Of a stretch of 64,000 bases of DNA, positions 54,786 through 64,000 are shown one piece after another. This stretch comes from Macrosoma leucophasiata (taxonomy: Eukaryota; Arthropoda; Insecta; Lepidoptera; Hedylidae), in assembly GCA_036365455.1 (NCBI GenBank), contig JAWQUS010000032.1, positions 16,562,001 through 16,626,000 of the forward strand, read 5' to 3'. The first letter of the stretch is position 1; each line of letters starts with the position of its first letter. Position numbers and translations under genes: made by a program. Below the pieces are notes generated by a model that had not been told where the DNA came from, did no database searches, and was given only the letters and a program-made list of their open reading frames with translations.

Positions 54786-54896
54786 AAAGGATAATATACC
54801 TTTATCCCTTCGACCGATGAAACTTAGCCGACGTAGCATTAGTCGCCTGCTGCCACTGGACTTAACTGGACTACTGGAGTTTAATTAAAAACTATT

Positions 54897-55460
54897 ACAA
54901 AGGAGACGTTCCAAAAAATGTATGGAACTGTGGCTTGGGCCTGCACCTTGTACGCTATATTGAAAGAAGCATAAAATACTAAATCATTTTCAGCTATTCA
55001 AATCGTTTATTCCTTCAATTAATTGTCGTTAGTATATTTCAAAAACAAGAATGCCATAGTAGCATTATGGTGACATATTGTTGTCATACAAAAATTACAT
55101 CATCATATCAGCCATAAGACGTCCATTGCTGAACATAGGCCTCCCCCAAGGACCTCCATGCCGACCGATCGGAAGCGACGTGCATCCAGCGAGTACCTGC
55201 AGCCTTGATCAGGTCGTCGGTCCATATTGCAGGTGGACGTCCTACGCTGCATTTGCCAATACGTGGTCTCCACTCGAGAACCTTTCTGCCCCAGCGGCTA
55301 TCGGTTCTCCGAGCTATGTGCCCAAATTAAATAAAACTACATAAAATAAATATTTCCGACAGCAGAAACAACGATTCAAATTATATTTTGAGTATTTTTC
55401 CATGATTCTACGCGTTTTTCTCTATCTTTTGATATACCTACCTAGTGTACAAGACGCGGG
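54897..55460. repeat. segment M copy 2
   Basis: Paralogue of 19637-20205. It lacks the TA-flanked MITE of copy 1 but carries a LINE fragment (55099-55333) at ACAAAAATTACAT, where copy 1 is uninterrupted. Confidence 0.75.
55099..55333 (-). mobile_element. 5'-truncated LINE, ORF C-terminus intact
   Basis: On the minus strand an open frame reads GHIARRTDSRWGRKVLEWRP, then GRPPAIWTDDLIKAAGTRWM and SLGEAYVQQWTSYG before a stop, followed by the 3' end near CATCATATCAGCC. These are the C-terminal blocks of a LINE reverse transcriptase common in Lepidoptera (RTE-like by my reading). AAAA(T/C)TACAT on both sides is the target duplication; segment M copy 1 gives the empty site. Confidence 0.88.
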
Positions 55461-55469
55461 TCCAACGTG

Positions 55470-55800
55470 GAACTTGTCCTTTATTAAATACCTACGGAAC
55501 CCAATAGCCTATCTGACTTATATATAACCAACCGGTTCTCACATCTGTTCACGTCCGGGCTGTAGCTTTCATATTTTATGCGAAGAGGAAAGAGCGCTCA
55601 AGATATCGTTCTTTTTTATAATTCTTGGAAATCAAGTGTACGCCGAGATGTTTGGTCATAGACACATCATTCTATGAATCACTATCTATTTTCATACGTT
55701 CTTAAATTTAATTTGGTTTACCTTTTGTAACGGCATACTAGCGCTATGGTCCAAGAGATAGTGAATCCTTCGATACTAGGCGCCTAGACATTTTTGTAGG
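55470..55800. other. no feature assigned
   Basis: AT-rich unique DNA. Confidence 0.4.
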
Positions 55801-55802
55801 GA

Positions 55803-56071
55803 TGGAAGTGGCAAACTAGCATGCAGTTCACATTGATGTTAAGATCACTGCAGCCTATAGACACCCACACAAAGACTAAGGTCAAAATGCAGATGCGTTA
55901 CCACTCCTGAGGCCTAAGGTGTTATGCCTCTGTGCCGGAAATTACAGGGCCGCACATTACAACCTGACCGGAACACGATAGTGCTGAACACCACCATTTA
56001 GCGGCAAGTATATTAGGTAATGCGGTGGTGCCTACGCCCGCGAGCTCCGTCATTGGAGCTCTACCACCAGT
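55803..56071 (-). mobile_element. family A1 retroposon
   Basis: GGAAGTGGCAAACTAGCATG to GGAGCTCTACCACCAGT. Poly-A side shortened; small deletion at GATGTTAAGATCACTGC. Confidence 0.88.
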
Positions 56072-56074
56072 GAT

Positions 56075-56775
56075 GTGTATAACAGTGATATGTATAAGTA
56101 TACCAGAAATAAAACAAAACGAACTATTGCAGCTAACTTCAGGCTGTCGCTTTTGTCTACATGGCAACAAACTTCTGACTGTCAAAGGGCGCGCGCATCG
56201 AAAAAATCTCTCGACATTTTTTTCAATCGTTCCATAAGAAGTAATTATGAGTAGGTAACTCATAATTAAAAAAAATAATCAAGGCTTACTACGACAATCT
56301 CGTAAACTCAATAAAGAAAACTGGCGTATTCATCCCGAGGTCGCAGGTTCAGGATATAATTATCCTCATTTTGTTGTATTTTTTTTAAATATGAAGGACA
56401 GTCACATGTCTTAATTGGCGCACGAGGTTGGCCGTCACCTTGGAGCGGCGACATGACAGTTCGGTCGCAAGTTACGGCGATATGCTAATTCGGGGTCAAC
56501 GACACTGATAACGATATCCGCGATCGTGGATTCTTTTACGATTTCCTAAATCATAATAATATAAACAAGTTCCAATTTTGTATCTTGCGCATTCTTTTCG
56601 TTTTATTGAACGATCTTCGGGTGGTTATAATTTTGTATGTTTACTAGTTCGAGCCAGTGATTATGTGCACATCTTGTTCACTTAGTAATTTAGGCAAATC
56701 CCCTTTTAGTACTTCCCTACATTGCCCAAGGAACCTGTAACCAAGTGCCATACATTTCCCTGTGATATGTAAGTA
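56075..56775. other. no feature assigned
   Basis: Unique sequence. A 70-codon plus ORF (56025-56237) is largely the A copy read through. No gene signal. Confidence 0.4.
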
Positions 56776-56777
56776 AA

Positions 56778-56940
56778 TCCCTACTAATATTATAAATGCG
56801 AAAGTAACTCTGTCTGTCTGTCTGTTACCTTTTCTCGTCCAAACGATTGAACCGAATGACTTTGAGAAAGAACATAGGCTACTTAGTTATTTATAAAACG
56901 ACATCCACGCGGGCGAAGCCGCGGGTAACAGCTACTAGTG
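56778..56940 (-). repeat. family D element
   Basis: TAATATTATAAATGCGAAAG...CTGTCTGTCTGTCTGTTACC...GACATCCACGCGGGCGAAGC then CGCGGG. A small deletion lies at GAACCGAATGACTTTG. Confidence 0.78.
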
Positions 56941-56972
56941 GGTCGCCCGAACGGGTACAATGAATATATTAA

Positions 56973-57200
56973 GTACTAGATGTGCCCGCGACTTCGTCCG
57001 CGTGAGAATTTATGATTGTTCAGTATCTACCCGGATGAAGTGGTGGCGCAGCTAGAATAAAAGTAGCCTAAGTTACTCCTTATTACATATGCTATCTGCC
57101 AGTTAAATTCCCGTCAAAATCGGTAGAGCCGTTTCCGAGATTAGCGGGGACAAACAGGCAGACAGGCAAACAGACACACAAAAATTGTAAAAAAAAAAAA
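56973..57200 (+). repeat. family D element
   Basis: ACTAGATGTGCCCGCGACTT head, AGTAGCCTAAGTTACTCCTT body, GAGCCGTTTCCGAGATTAGC and CAGGCAGACAGGCAAACAGA tail plus poly-A. Confidence 0.8.
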
Positions 57201-57234
57201 AAGTTTATTTATTTGTATACTGTATGTATGTATG

Positions 57235-57390
57235 TATAGACTATTAAGTCTATGTCACTCAGTGAGTCAGTGAAGATGCAGCTTTCTAATGGTGAAAGAA
57301 TTTTTGAAATCAGTCCAATAGTTCTTATTGTTTAACGTTACAAACATACAAAACCATATATGTTTCCTCTTTATAATATTCATATAGAAG
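57235..57390 (+). repeat. D-like variant fragment
   Basis: GTGAAGATGCAGCTTTCTAA and GAAATCAGTCCAATAGTTC, shared with 62700-62760. Confidence 0.5.
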
Positions 57391-57664
57391 TACTAGCTGA
57401 CCCGGCAAACTTCGTATTGCCTCAGAATGAAATAAGGTGTCAAAGGTTTGATAGATACGGACTATTTGTATGGAAAAATAAAATTGTGGTTTTTACTGTT
57501 TCCCTTCAATTTCTTCATATTTTTCTTACCTTTTAATTTCTTCATATTTTTCTTACCTTTTAAACCTTCCCTAGACTTCCAAAAATCATTTAAAACCAAA
57601 ATTAGCCAAATCGGTGAAGCCGTGACCAAGGAAAACGGGTTGCATTTTTATATATATATAGACG
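57391..57664 (+). repeat. family K element copy 1
   Basis: ACTAGCTGACCCGGCAAACTTCG head. It includes TTCTTCATATTTTTCTTACC twice in tandem (57506-57560) and GCCAAATCGGTGAAGCCGTG. The reverse copy at 61600-61828 is its counterpart. Confidence 0.7.
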
Positions 57665-57669
57665 TGGCC

Positions 57670-58345
57670 AGCTATGCTCACACCAAAAATTTAAAAAGTG
57701 GAAATTATTGAATTATACGGTATTTCGTTCACTACAAAATAAATTTAATTAATTTTATAGCGTCAACAACACGTGGTAATTATGCTGTTAAAATGTAGCT
57801 TATATGACACGTTTGTAGATTTACCATAACAGCGCCATCTATTGATTACTTACTCAACCCAGTCGAAAAGTATCGACATCTGTTAGAATCATTTGGAGTT
57901 AACAGATAATTGTGACTGTCAAATAATAACAGACAAATAATTAGCAATAAATTAAAATTGCGACTATAATTTGAGATTTAAACTATCCTATCTCTCAAGT
58001 TGGATTGAACTGCACATGGTGTGCGAATTTTATTATAATCGGTTAAGTGGTTTAGGAGTCCATTGAGGACAAACATTGTGACACGAGATTTATATATATT
58101 AAGAAGATAGACAAAATATACCGAACAGTAGAACCATTCTATTTCAAACGACCTTCGTCTGAACTTATTCTCGAAGCAATAAAATCGATTCAACTCGTCA
58201 GCGGTTAGCAAATCTCTATCGATTTTCACGTGGACTGGCTCACTTCCAATTCCAACTCGATTCATCGAATGCCGTATCGATTTTCATTGTCGTGTGATAG
58301 GTATTTTATTTATTAGTTGTTATAACTTTACGTGTAAGTGCATTT
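57670..58345. other. no feature assigned
   Basis: AT-rich. A 95-codon minus-strand ORF (57978-58265) has no recognisable domain. AGCGCCATCTATTGATTAC at 57832 is a word frequent in lepidopteran repeats. Confidence 0.35.
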
Positions 58346-58349
58346 TTAA

Positions 58350-58492
58350 GGGTTCCGTACTAAGCAAGGAAAATAAAACGCGGATTTTATATCTGACAAT
58401 ACGGCCTCCCCCCACGCTAAACCGTGGACGGACAGACATACAGACGGACATGGCGAAACTATAAGGGTTCCTTGTTTACAACGGAACCTTAA
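58350..58492 (+). repeat. short family E element
   Basis: GGGTTCCGTACTAAGCAAGG...GGACGGACAGACATACAGAC...AACTATAAGGGTTCC; an abbreviated form. Confidence 0.65.
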
Positions 58493-58524
58493 AATGGTCT
58501 CATCAACTTTTTTCAGATTTTGTA

Positions 58525-59436
58525 TAAGGTGGCCAACCGTCTCGGATTCTGCGGGACCGTCCCGTTATGCTGGATGTAATCCCGCTTTGTAAGAATTAAT
58601 AAAATAGTCCCACAAAACGTTGGATGCGTCCCGCATGTCCCGCATTCTATGCATTGACGTAACATGCCTATTTTTTTTCAAGCTACTTCATAACCACACA
58701 GTCACACACATACATAAAACATCCACTCCCTACACTACATTTACACACGCATACAAACAACAGCGGAGGATTTACGTATATCAACACGCATTGTGTGAAT
58801 TCAATTGAACATTGTTTGCGTGTGTGTGTATGTGATCGCTTTGTTCCATTTTGAATTCATTAAAATAGTATCACTCTAGTGATATACCTATACATTTTGA
58901 AAATAAATGACTTCAGTATGTAAGTTTCGTGTTTTTATGTAATTTTGGTACGTAGGTATAATAATAAAATAATAATAATGGCAACCCATTATACGTCCCA
59001 CTGCTGGGCACGAGTCTCTCCCCTTTTTTTTGGGGGGGGGAGGCCTGGAGCTTACTCAACCACGCTGCTCCAATGCGGATTGGTGGAGATACGGGTTAGT
59101 GGCCAACCCGCTGTCAGATGTTTTCAAACCGCCCATAAGGCCTCCGACAAGGTTTAACGACTGCTATCTATCGATAGCAACCGGGACCGACGGCTTAACG
59201 TGCCCTCCGAAGCACGGAAACGCGCATTTTTTTAATTTGCCACTAGCGGTCACCCATCACACATCCGACCGCGCCCGTAATGCTTAACCGAGAAGATCGC
59301 TTACGATCTACGTCAGCCGCTGGGCCATGCGCGCTTCACGTAGGTATACTGACAATATATTCATACTTCGCATTCACCATACCCTATCTGTCCACAAAAA
59401 GTCCCGCATGCTATTTTCATTAAGTTGGCCGCCTTC
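58525..59436. mobile_element. 912-bp element with 8-bp TSD, SINE J inside
   Basis: Ends TAAGGTGGCCAACC and the complement of GAAGGCGGCCAACTTAATG. Flanks attttgta (58517-58524) and attttgca (59437-59444) match at 7 of 8. GCGGGACCGTCCCG near the left end and AGTCCCGCATGC near the right recall a known lepidopteran 'tgcgggac' repeat. No transposase frame. An 8-bp target suggests hAT. Confidence 0.6.
58961..59337 (-). mobile_element. SINE J with 11-bp TSD
   Basis: ACGTAGGTATA flanks it exactly (58950-58960, 59338-59348). On the minus strand it starts with a tRNA-like TGGCCCAGCGGCTGACG. Two segments typical of lepidopteran SINEs follow, the complements of GACGGCTTAACGTGCCCTCC and CGTCCCACTGCTGGGCACG, and it ends in an ATT-rich tail. 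Confidence 0.85.
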
Positions 59437-59449
59437 ATTTTGCATGTTG

Positions 59450-59995
59450 TAGAGGTACAAACTCTAGAAAAAAGCGCGTGTCTGCTCAAGTGTCTACGTC
59501 TACGCACGTTATTATTATTACTCATTACAATAACCTCGACCCAACCCGTAATTTTAAGTTTATCATTGTGATCTACTTAAAAAAAAAACCGCTTGCCAAG
59601 CGGCCCCGGTTTTTGCAGGCACAATGCACGTCCGGTGCACTCGACTATCTGCATCTTCACGCCTCCGTGCTTGTGCAGTCAGAGGGCCAAAACCAACCCT
59701 AACTCAACACCCCACGACTCAAGTTCTAATGGCACATCAACAAACATATGTTGCGAGTGAATTCGATGAAGCAAATTGAACTGTAACACAATGGGATTGA
59801 GTTTATTTTATCTGGATTCTTCTCACAATGATACCGAGCACAATAGTTGCTATTGTGTCGAAAGAATTCCGTAATAGCTTAAAAATGCAACGCCATTTTA
59901 AATTAGCCATGTTTATTGCTTTGTCAAGATATTATTGTAAACTCTAAAGTTTAATTTAGGGAGAAATTTCGTTCAGACAAATGGCAGAAACGAAA
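59450..59995. other. no feature assigned
   Basis: Unique sequence with a short GC-richer part (59600-59700). No gene signal. Confidence 0.4.
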
Positions 59996-59998
59996 ACT

Positions 59999-60228
59999 TT
60001 TTTTTTATGTGATGGCAGTATTGGTAGTGGCAAACAAGCATGCAGTTCACATTGATGTTAAGTGATGACTGCAGCCTAAAGACACCCACACAAAGACCAA
60101 GGTCAAAATGCAGATGCGTTACCACTCCTGAGGCCTAAGGTGTTATGCCTCTGTGCCGGAAATTACAGGGCCGTACATTAACACCTGACCGGAACACGAT
60201 AGTGCTAAACACTACCATTTAGCGGAAA
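59999..60228 (-). mobile_element. 5'-truncated family A1 retroposon
   Basis: T run, GGCAAACAAGCATGCAGTTC to ACACTACCATTTAGCGG, then cut. A GGCAGTATTGGTAGT interruption lies near the poly-A end. Confidence 0.88.
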
Positions 60229-60234
60229 ATTCCT

Positions 60235-61395
60235 TAAAAAACCTGAATATTTGTCGTAATTAAAAAAAGTGAAAGTAGTACATAAATGGGCTTATAGAAA
60301 TACCAATTGTTTTTTTTTTAATTAAAATATACTGTCACTGTCCAGGTGGTCTTTGACTAAGTCTGAGGCTCGGTGATCTGAGTGAAGTGTAGACTACGAT
60401 CGCCTCCAGCCGAGCCGTCTGTATACGTCCAACAAACGGAAATAACAGTTGATGGATATGATACAATATCTTGAATACGTTGTCGACTGACCCGTTCACG
60501 CTCTTTTCACAACACCGAGTTAAAAAGAGGCATGTGTTGAAGTGTGGATAGGAATGTTGAAACAAACTTGTTTTTCCGCCATATTCGATTCGAGTGAAGC
60601 CAGATGGCGTGGATAAATAATGAATTAGGTGATTTCGGAGTTACGTGCTATAAAGGGTTAAAATTGGGGAACCCTATTAATCCTGTCAACAGGCTGTATC
60701 GCCTGAATCGTGATACTTAGTTTGACAGTTGATATGTTCTCAGATGATGATTTGTTGTTAAGTATATCAACTAATACTTACAAAAAAAAAATTTTTTTTT
60801 TTAATTTTTAATGGAGCTCATACAATACACGTAAATACTTTTTGGCATTTTGCAAAATCTCTTGCTTCTTGTTGTCTAGGACATAAAAAAAAACACGAAA
60901 TACCTAGTTATAGGGCTTATACACGTGTCATGTTCATTATTGTTCATGAATACATGTTCTCACATCGGACTACCCCTTCGGCAGAATATAAGCGTGAAGG
61001 CTACTACTACCTAGTTAGGCATTTATTTATGAAGTTCACATTGCTGGATTCTTTTTTTGTTATTTTTATTTTATTCATTATTTATAATTTAGTTTAAAAC
61101 TTGAAAATGTAGGTACTTTCCTTTATAATTCTACGTCGTTCTCATTAACAATTTACCTTATTAAAACAATGCATGTGAACAATTCAACTTTACCGCTATA
61201 TTTTAATTTGTTTTTTTCACTGTTCACACAATCAGTTTGTATTGAGCAAATTTTAACGATAAGTATACTGTATTATGTTTACCTACTTAAAAAAACAACT
61301 TATTTACGCAGTACCTAATTAAAATTAAACTGCGAATTAATCGAATCATTTAATAAGTATCACGTTAATTCACAAACAACACTAATCAATAATTA
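60235..61395. other. no gene recognised
   Basis: AT-rich. A SINE B/LINE tail fragment (CTACCCCTTCGGCAGAATAT, 60972-61005) is visible. Poly-A/T runs at 60780-60805. Confidence 0.4.
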
Positions 61396-61398
61396 ACA

Positions 61399-61480
61399 GA
61401 AATTACCGGACCATTAATTACCATATAAACGGAACACGATAGTGCTAAGCTGAACTCTACAATTTGGCGACAGATACTCT
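61399..61480 (-). repeat. family A2 fragment
   Basis: CAGAAATTACCGGACCATTA to AATTTGGCGACAGATAC; internal piece only. Confidence 0.6.
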
Positions 61481-61599
61481 AGTCATCATAAAAGAATAGT
61501 AGTTGATAAAAAAATGTCATGGGTACCTATAACCTCTAATGGCAAGGTCTAATAAGATCACTCACTATGTCATGAACATAATTTATATAGGTATACAAA

Positions 61600-61828
61600 A
61601 AATTTAAAAATCAATTGCTGTTCGTTAGTCTCGCTAAAACTCGAGAACGGCTGGACCGATTTGGCTAATTTAAATGATTTTTGGAAGTCCAGGGAAGGTT
61701 AAAAAGGTAGAAAATATGAAGAAATTGAAGGGAAATGGTAATAACCACAATTTTATCTATCAACTATCAAACTTTTGACACATTAGTTCATTCTGAGGCA
61801 ATACGAAGTTTGCCGGGACGGCTAGTTC
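61600..61828 (-). repeat. family K element copy 2
   Basis: Reverse complement of the 57391 element: GGACCGATTTGGCTAATTTA, AATATGAAGAAATTGAAGGG, ending CTGAGGCAATACGAAGTTTG then CCGGGACGGCTAGT. Lacks the tandem 27-bp duplication of copy 1. Confidence 0.7.
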
Positions 61829-62104
61829 TTAAAAAATAAGAATGACATCAAAAAATATTCCATATAAAATCCCGCAAGCATTTTCATGTTTTTAACCCCA
61901 AACTTATCCAACCCGTGACCTAGCATAAAAGACAGGCAACCCAAATACACTTCGAATCTAGGGCCACACAAGCACTAAGCCAGCATGCCCCAAATCCAAC
62001 GTCAATGGACATTTTAAAGGGTTAAAATAGTTGTGCAGCGATTCTAAAAATGCACAATTTTGTGAGCAGTAAGCCAGTAAACAAAACTCGAGCAATTTAG
62101 CGAA

Positions 62105-62200
62105 GTGAAAAAGGCGCGTTGCCGCTCCGAAGTGGGTCGTAGCGGCAACGTCGCGTAGCGGTACCACGGGCTGGCAGCGCTGCAACGCCGCACGCACTAC
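62105..62200 (+). promoter_or_regulatory. GC island with GGCAACGTCGCG motif
   Basis: GGCAACGTCGCG (62144-62155), a divergent GCGCGTTGCCGC (62114-62125), GCAACGCCGC further right, and strong CpG density. Downstream on the plus strand are initiator-like TCATTC (62269) and a donor-like ATAG|GTATGT near 62346. Promoter role inferred. Confidence 0.45.
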
Positions 62201-62507
62201 ATCAATACACTACTATGCCGACATCGCCTCGGAATTCTTACTCTGAACGCGTTTCATTCGCTAGCAGTTTGCGTTTACATTTTATGTCTTTATCTATCTA
62301 TTTACTAATTAGTTCGAATACTCCTCGTAGTTTATTTATAGAATAGGTATGTCATTGTATTGTTCATTACGTGCAATTCAACGATGATTATTATTTTTTA
62401 TGTGTTTTATGAGTAATTAATTAAGTACCTACTAGTTATTGGTTCAGAAATAAGAATTATATCTGTCGTAGTAAGTACATACTTCCTTTCTTTTGAAATT
62501 AAAACTA

Positions 62508-62640
62508 TTTTTAAAATCAACCTGACGTTACCCCAAAACTTGCTAAAAAGCGACCAAAACGTCGCGGTGCAATCGTCGGGTTGATTAAAAAAATTGTTTT
62601 ATTTTCAATTTGAGCGAGGTAAATCAATAAAAGTTTTTTA
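62508..62640 (+). mobile_element. degenerate element L copy 5
   Basis: TAAAAAGCGACCAAAACGTC with a repeated GTCG(C/G)G motif and GAGCGAGGTAAATCAATAAA. The most diverged L copy. Confidence 0.5.
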
Positions 62641-63007
62641 ACTAGCTGCTCGCCCCGCCTTCGCACGGGTGCAATTAATGTACCTAATATAGCCTAAATA
62701 ACTCAGTGAAGATGCAGCTTTCTAGTGGTGAAAGATTTTTGAAATCGGTCCTGTAGTTTTTGTATGAAAGCGTGACAAAGTTAAGATAGATTAATGTAGC
62801 TCGCAAAAACTTGAGAATATAGCGGTATATAGCGGTCCGCCCCGACTTCGCACGGGTGCAATGTTACCATCATTTCTATCATAGCCTTAAATAGAGCCTA
62901 TAGTGCTCCTGAATAGTGTAGCTTTCTGAATGTTCATGATCGGTTCAGTATTGCCGAAGATTAGCCTCTACAAACAAACAAACAATTCTTATTAGTATTA
63001 GTGTTAG
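62641..63007 (+). repeat. two D-like elements in tandem
   Basis: CCCCGCCTTCGCACGGGTGC (62651) and CCGCCCCGACTTCGCACGGG (62837) start two ~180-bp units. The second ends ACAAACAAACAAACAATTC and TTATTAGTATTAG. Confidence 0.65.
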
Positions 63008-63301
63008 ATTAGGTATATACCGTAGAATTGAATTCAATGTGTGTAGCTAAGTACATAACTGGACTACACAGATGAATCTATTCTAAGAGATCGGCTCAGC
63101 GAGTCAACGAGGTACTCAGGGTATTTGCAGGAGCACTCTAGCACTCCGGCTCTCGTCTTTAAACGTCTACACACTCAGACAAGAATAGTAGAGAATTGTT
63201 GGATGTAAGTAAGTAAAACTTTATGTGGATGTGGGTTTGACCATTACCGTCCAATCGGGTTTGTTGAATATTGTGGTTTTCTCTGTCTCTATTATACTTA
63301 A

Positions 63302-63545
63302 TTTGTATGAAGCTGATCTCCAAGCTGAAGTGGCAATGGGCAGGGCACATAGCTCGGAGAACCAATAGCCGCTTGGGCAGAAAGGTTCTCGAGTGGAGAC
63401 CACGGCAAGCGCAGCGTAGGGCGTCCACCTGCAAGATGGACCGACGACCTAGTCAAGGCTGCAGGTACCCGCTGGATGCACGTCGCTTCCGATTGGTCGG
63501 CATGGAGATCATTGGGGGAGCCTATGTTCAGGAGTAGACGTCCTA
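63302..63545 (+). pseudogene. LINE ORF C-terminus with frameshift
   Basis: ISKLKWQWAGHIARRTNSRL and KVLEWRPR in one frame, then after a frameshift at ~63405 KRSVGRPPARWTDDLVKAAG and SAWRSLGEPMFR. Same LINE as 55099-55333, but decayed. Confidence 0.85.
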
Positions 63546-63555
63546 TGGCTGATAT

Positions 63556-63640
63556 AATTATGTATGAAGAGAATGATGAATGTAGATGAAGCACGGGAGG
63601 TGTGTCAGGACCGGGATATCTGGCGTTCCACACACTCTGG
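63556..63640 (+). repeat. RTE-like LINE 3' tail
   Basis: ATTATGTATGAAGAGAATGA and GTGTCAGGACCGGGATATCT, matching 32523-32610. It abuts the preceding LINE end, so two LINE ends are joined. Confidence 0.65.
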
Positions 63641-63644
63641 CCAA

Positions 63645-64000
63645 TAGCACTTAGTTAAATTTAACTAAAAAATCTGTTTATTTATAGCTATTCCACAAGC
63701 CAACGGAAAAATGAAGACAAAATTGAAATACAGCCTGAATTTTTTCACGCAATTTTTTCTATACAAATACCTATCCCTGCAAAGCATAAATCCATTCATT
63801 CCCTTTTCAAATTTCTAGTATACCCAAGCACCTCTCAGATATATCGGATCCTCGAATGATGTAGAAACACACGTCCGTGGAGCGCTCTTCAGATATACCT
63901 AGACGTATCTTTTCTGCGTTCAATTTTGTATGATTCCCTTGTGCGCCCTGCAGCAGTGAGAATGTTGCATAGGACTAAGGTAACGAGTGTCGTAAGGGGA
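63645..64000. other. no feature assigned
   Basis: Unique, AT-rich; short TTTAACTAAATTTAACTAAA repeat near 63650-63670. Confidence 0.4.

Larger units (their letters stand above)
53858..54875 (-). mobile_element. SINE B split by N (with A inside) and by a second B
   Basis: Pieces of one old B copy occur at 53858-54008 (tail and body), 54386-54472 (CAAACTTCCAGGAAATGG) and 54786-54875 (decayed head, AGTCGCCTGCTGCCACTGG). N at 54009-54385 and a younger B at 54473-54785 separate them. The pieces join in consensus order. Confidence 0.75.

Overview
The window reads as nuclear DNA of a moth or butterfly (Lepidoptera). The evidence is its repeats. There are tRNA-derived SINEs whose tails match the lepidopteran 'TTCACGCCTGTAATCCCCGAAGGGGTAGGCAG' type. 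There are 'tagctgtgcccgcggcttcgcccgcgtg' elements, RTE-like LINE C-termini, GACCACGGAAGCTGAAGAGCGACC foldbacks, and a fossil of mitochondrial COX1. The species cannot be fixed from this sequence. I found no convincing multi-exon host gene, so the window is best read as intergenic or intronic DNA densely loaded with transposable elements.

The dominant component is one short retroposon, here called family A. It is about 285 bp, begins ACTGGTGGTAGAGCTC and ends TGCTTGTTTGCCAC plus poly-A. About 30 copies or fragments lie on both strands, in two subfamilies (A1, A2). The other families, labelled for this report only, are: B (tRNA-derived SINE, ~310 bp), C (tRNA-derived SINE with an ATTT-rich tail), D ('cccgcggcttcgcccgcg' elements), E (GGGTTCCGTA elements), F (hAT-like, 8-bp target duplications), J (tRNA-like SINE), K, L (foldback), M (a ~560-bp paralogous segment), N (~215-bp element), plus several MITEs and a PIF/Harbinger derivative.

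Layout. 0-10 kb holds A, B, D, E and F copies, two of them with clear target duplications, and a 168-bp hAT-type MITE. 10-15 kb holds a LINE-like ORF remnant, a head-to-head tRNA-like palindrome and a COX1 NUMT near 14.8 kb. 15-22 kb holds A copies, a foldback, the second F copy and the first M copy carrying a TA-flanked MITE. 23-25 kb is mostly unassigned and ends in a (GTCCGTCT)n minisatellite. 25-28 kb holds SINE C, a perfect 29-bp-arm palindrome and unique AT-rich DNA. At 28.8-29.3 kb is a CpG-rich, CCAAT/GC-box island with a plausible minus-strand first exon. 29-36 kb holds B, A and RTE-like LINE pieces. 36.6-37.7 kb holds an RFX X-box-like palindrome and the Harbinger derivative. 40-41.4 kb is a tandem duplication of nested elements. 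45.8-48.3 kb is a long F copy containing a CXC-domain ORF and an exon-like segment. 52-55.5 kb holds the deepest nesting and the second M copy. 58.5-59.4 kb is an 8-bp-TSD element with SINE J inside. 62.1 kb is another GC island, and the end holds D-like and LINE remnants.

Two signals go beyond routine repeat annotation. A GCGACGTTGCC motif recurs in four GC islands spaced about 10-12 kb apart (29.0, 39.3, 51.7, 62.1 kb), which suggests promoters or alternative first exons. Several nested insertions and duplications also preserve empty-site or target-duplication evidence, so their order of insertion can be read from this sequence alone.
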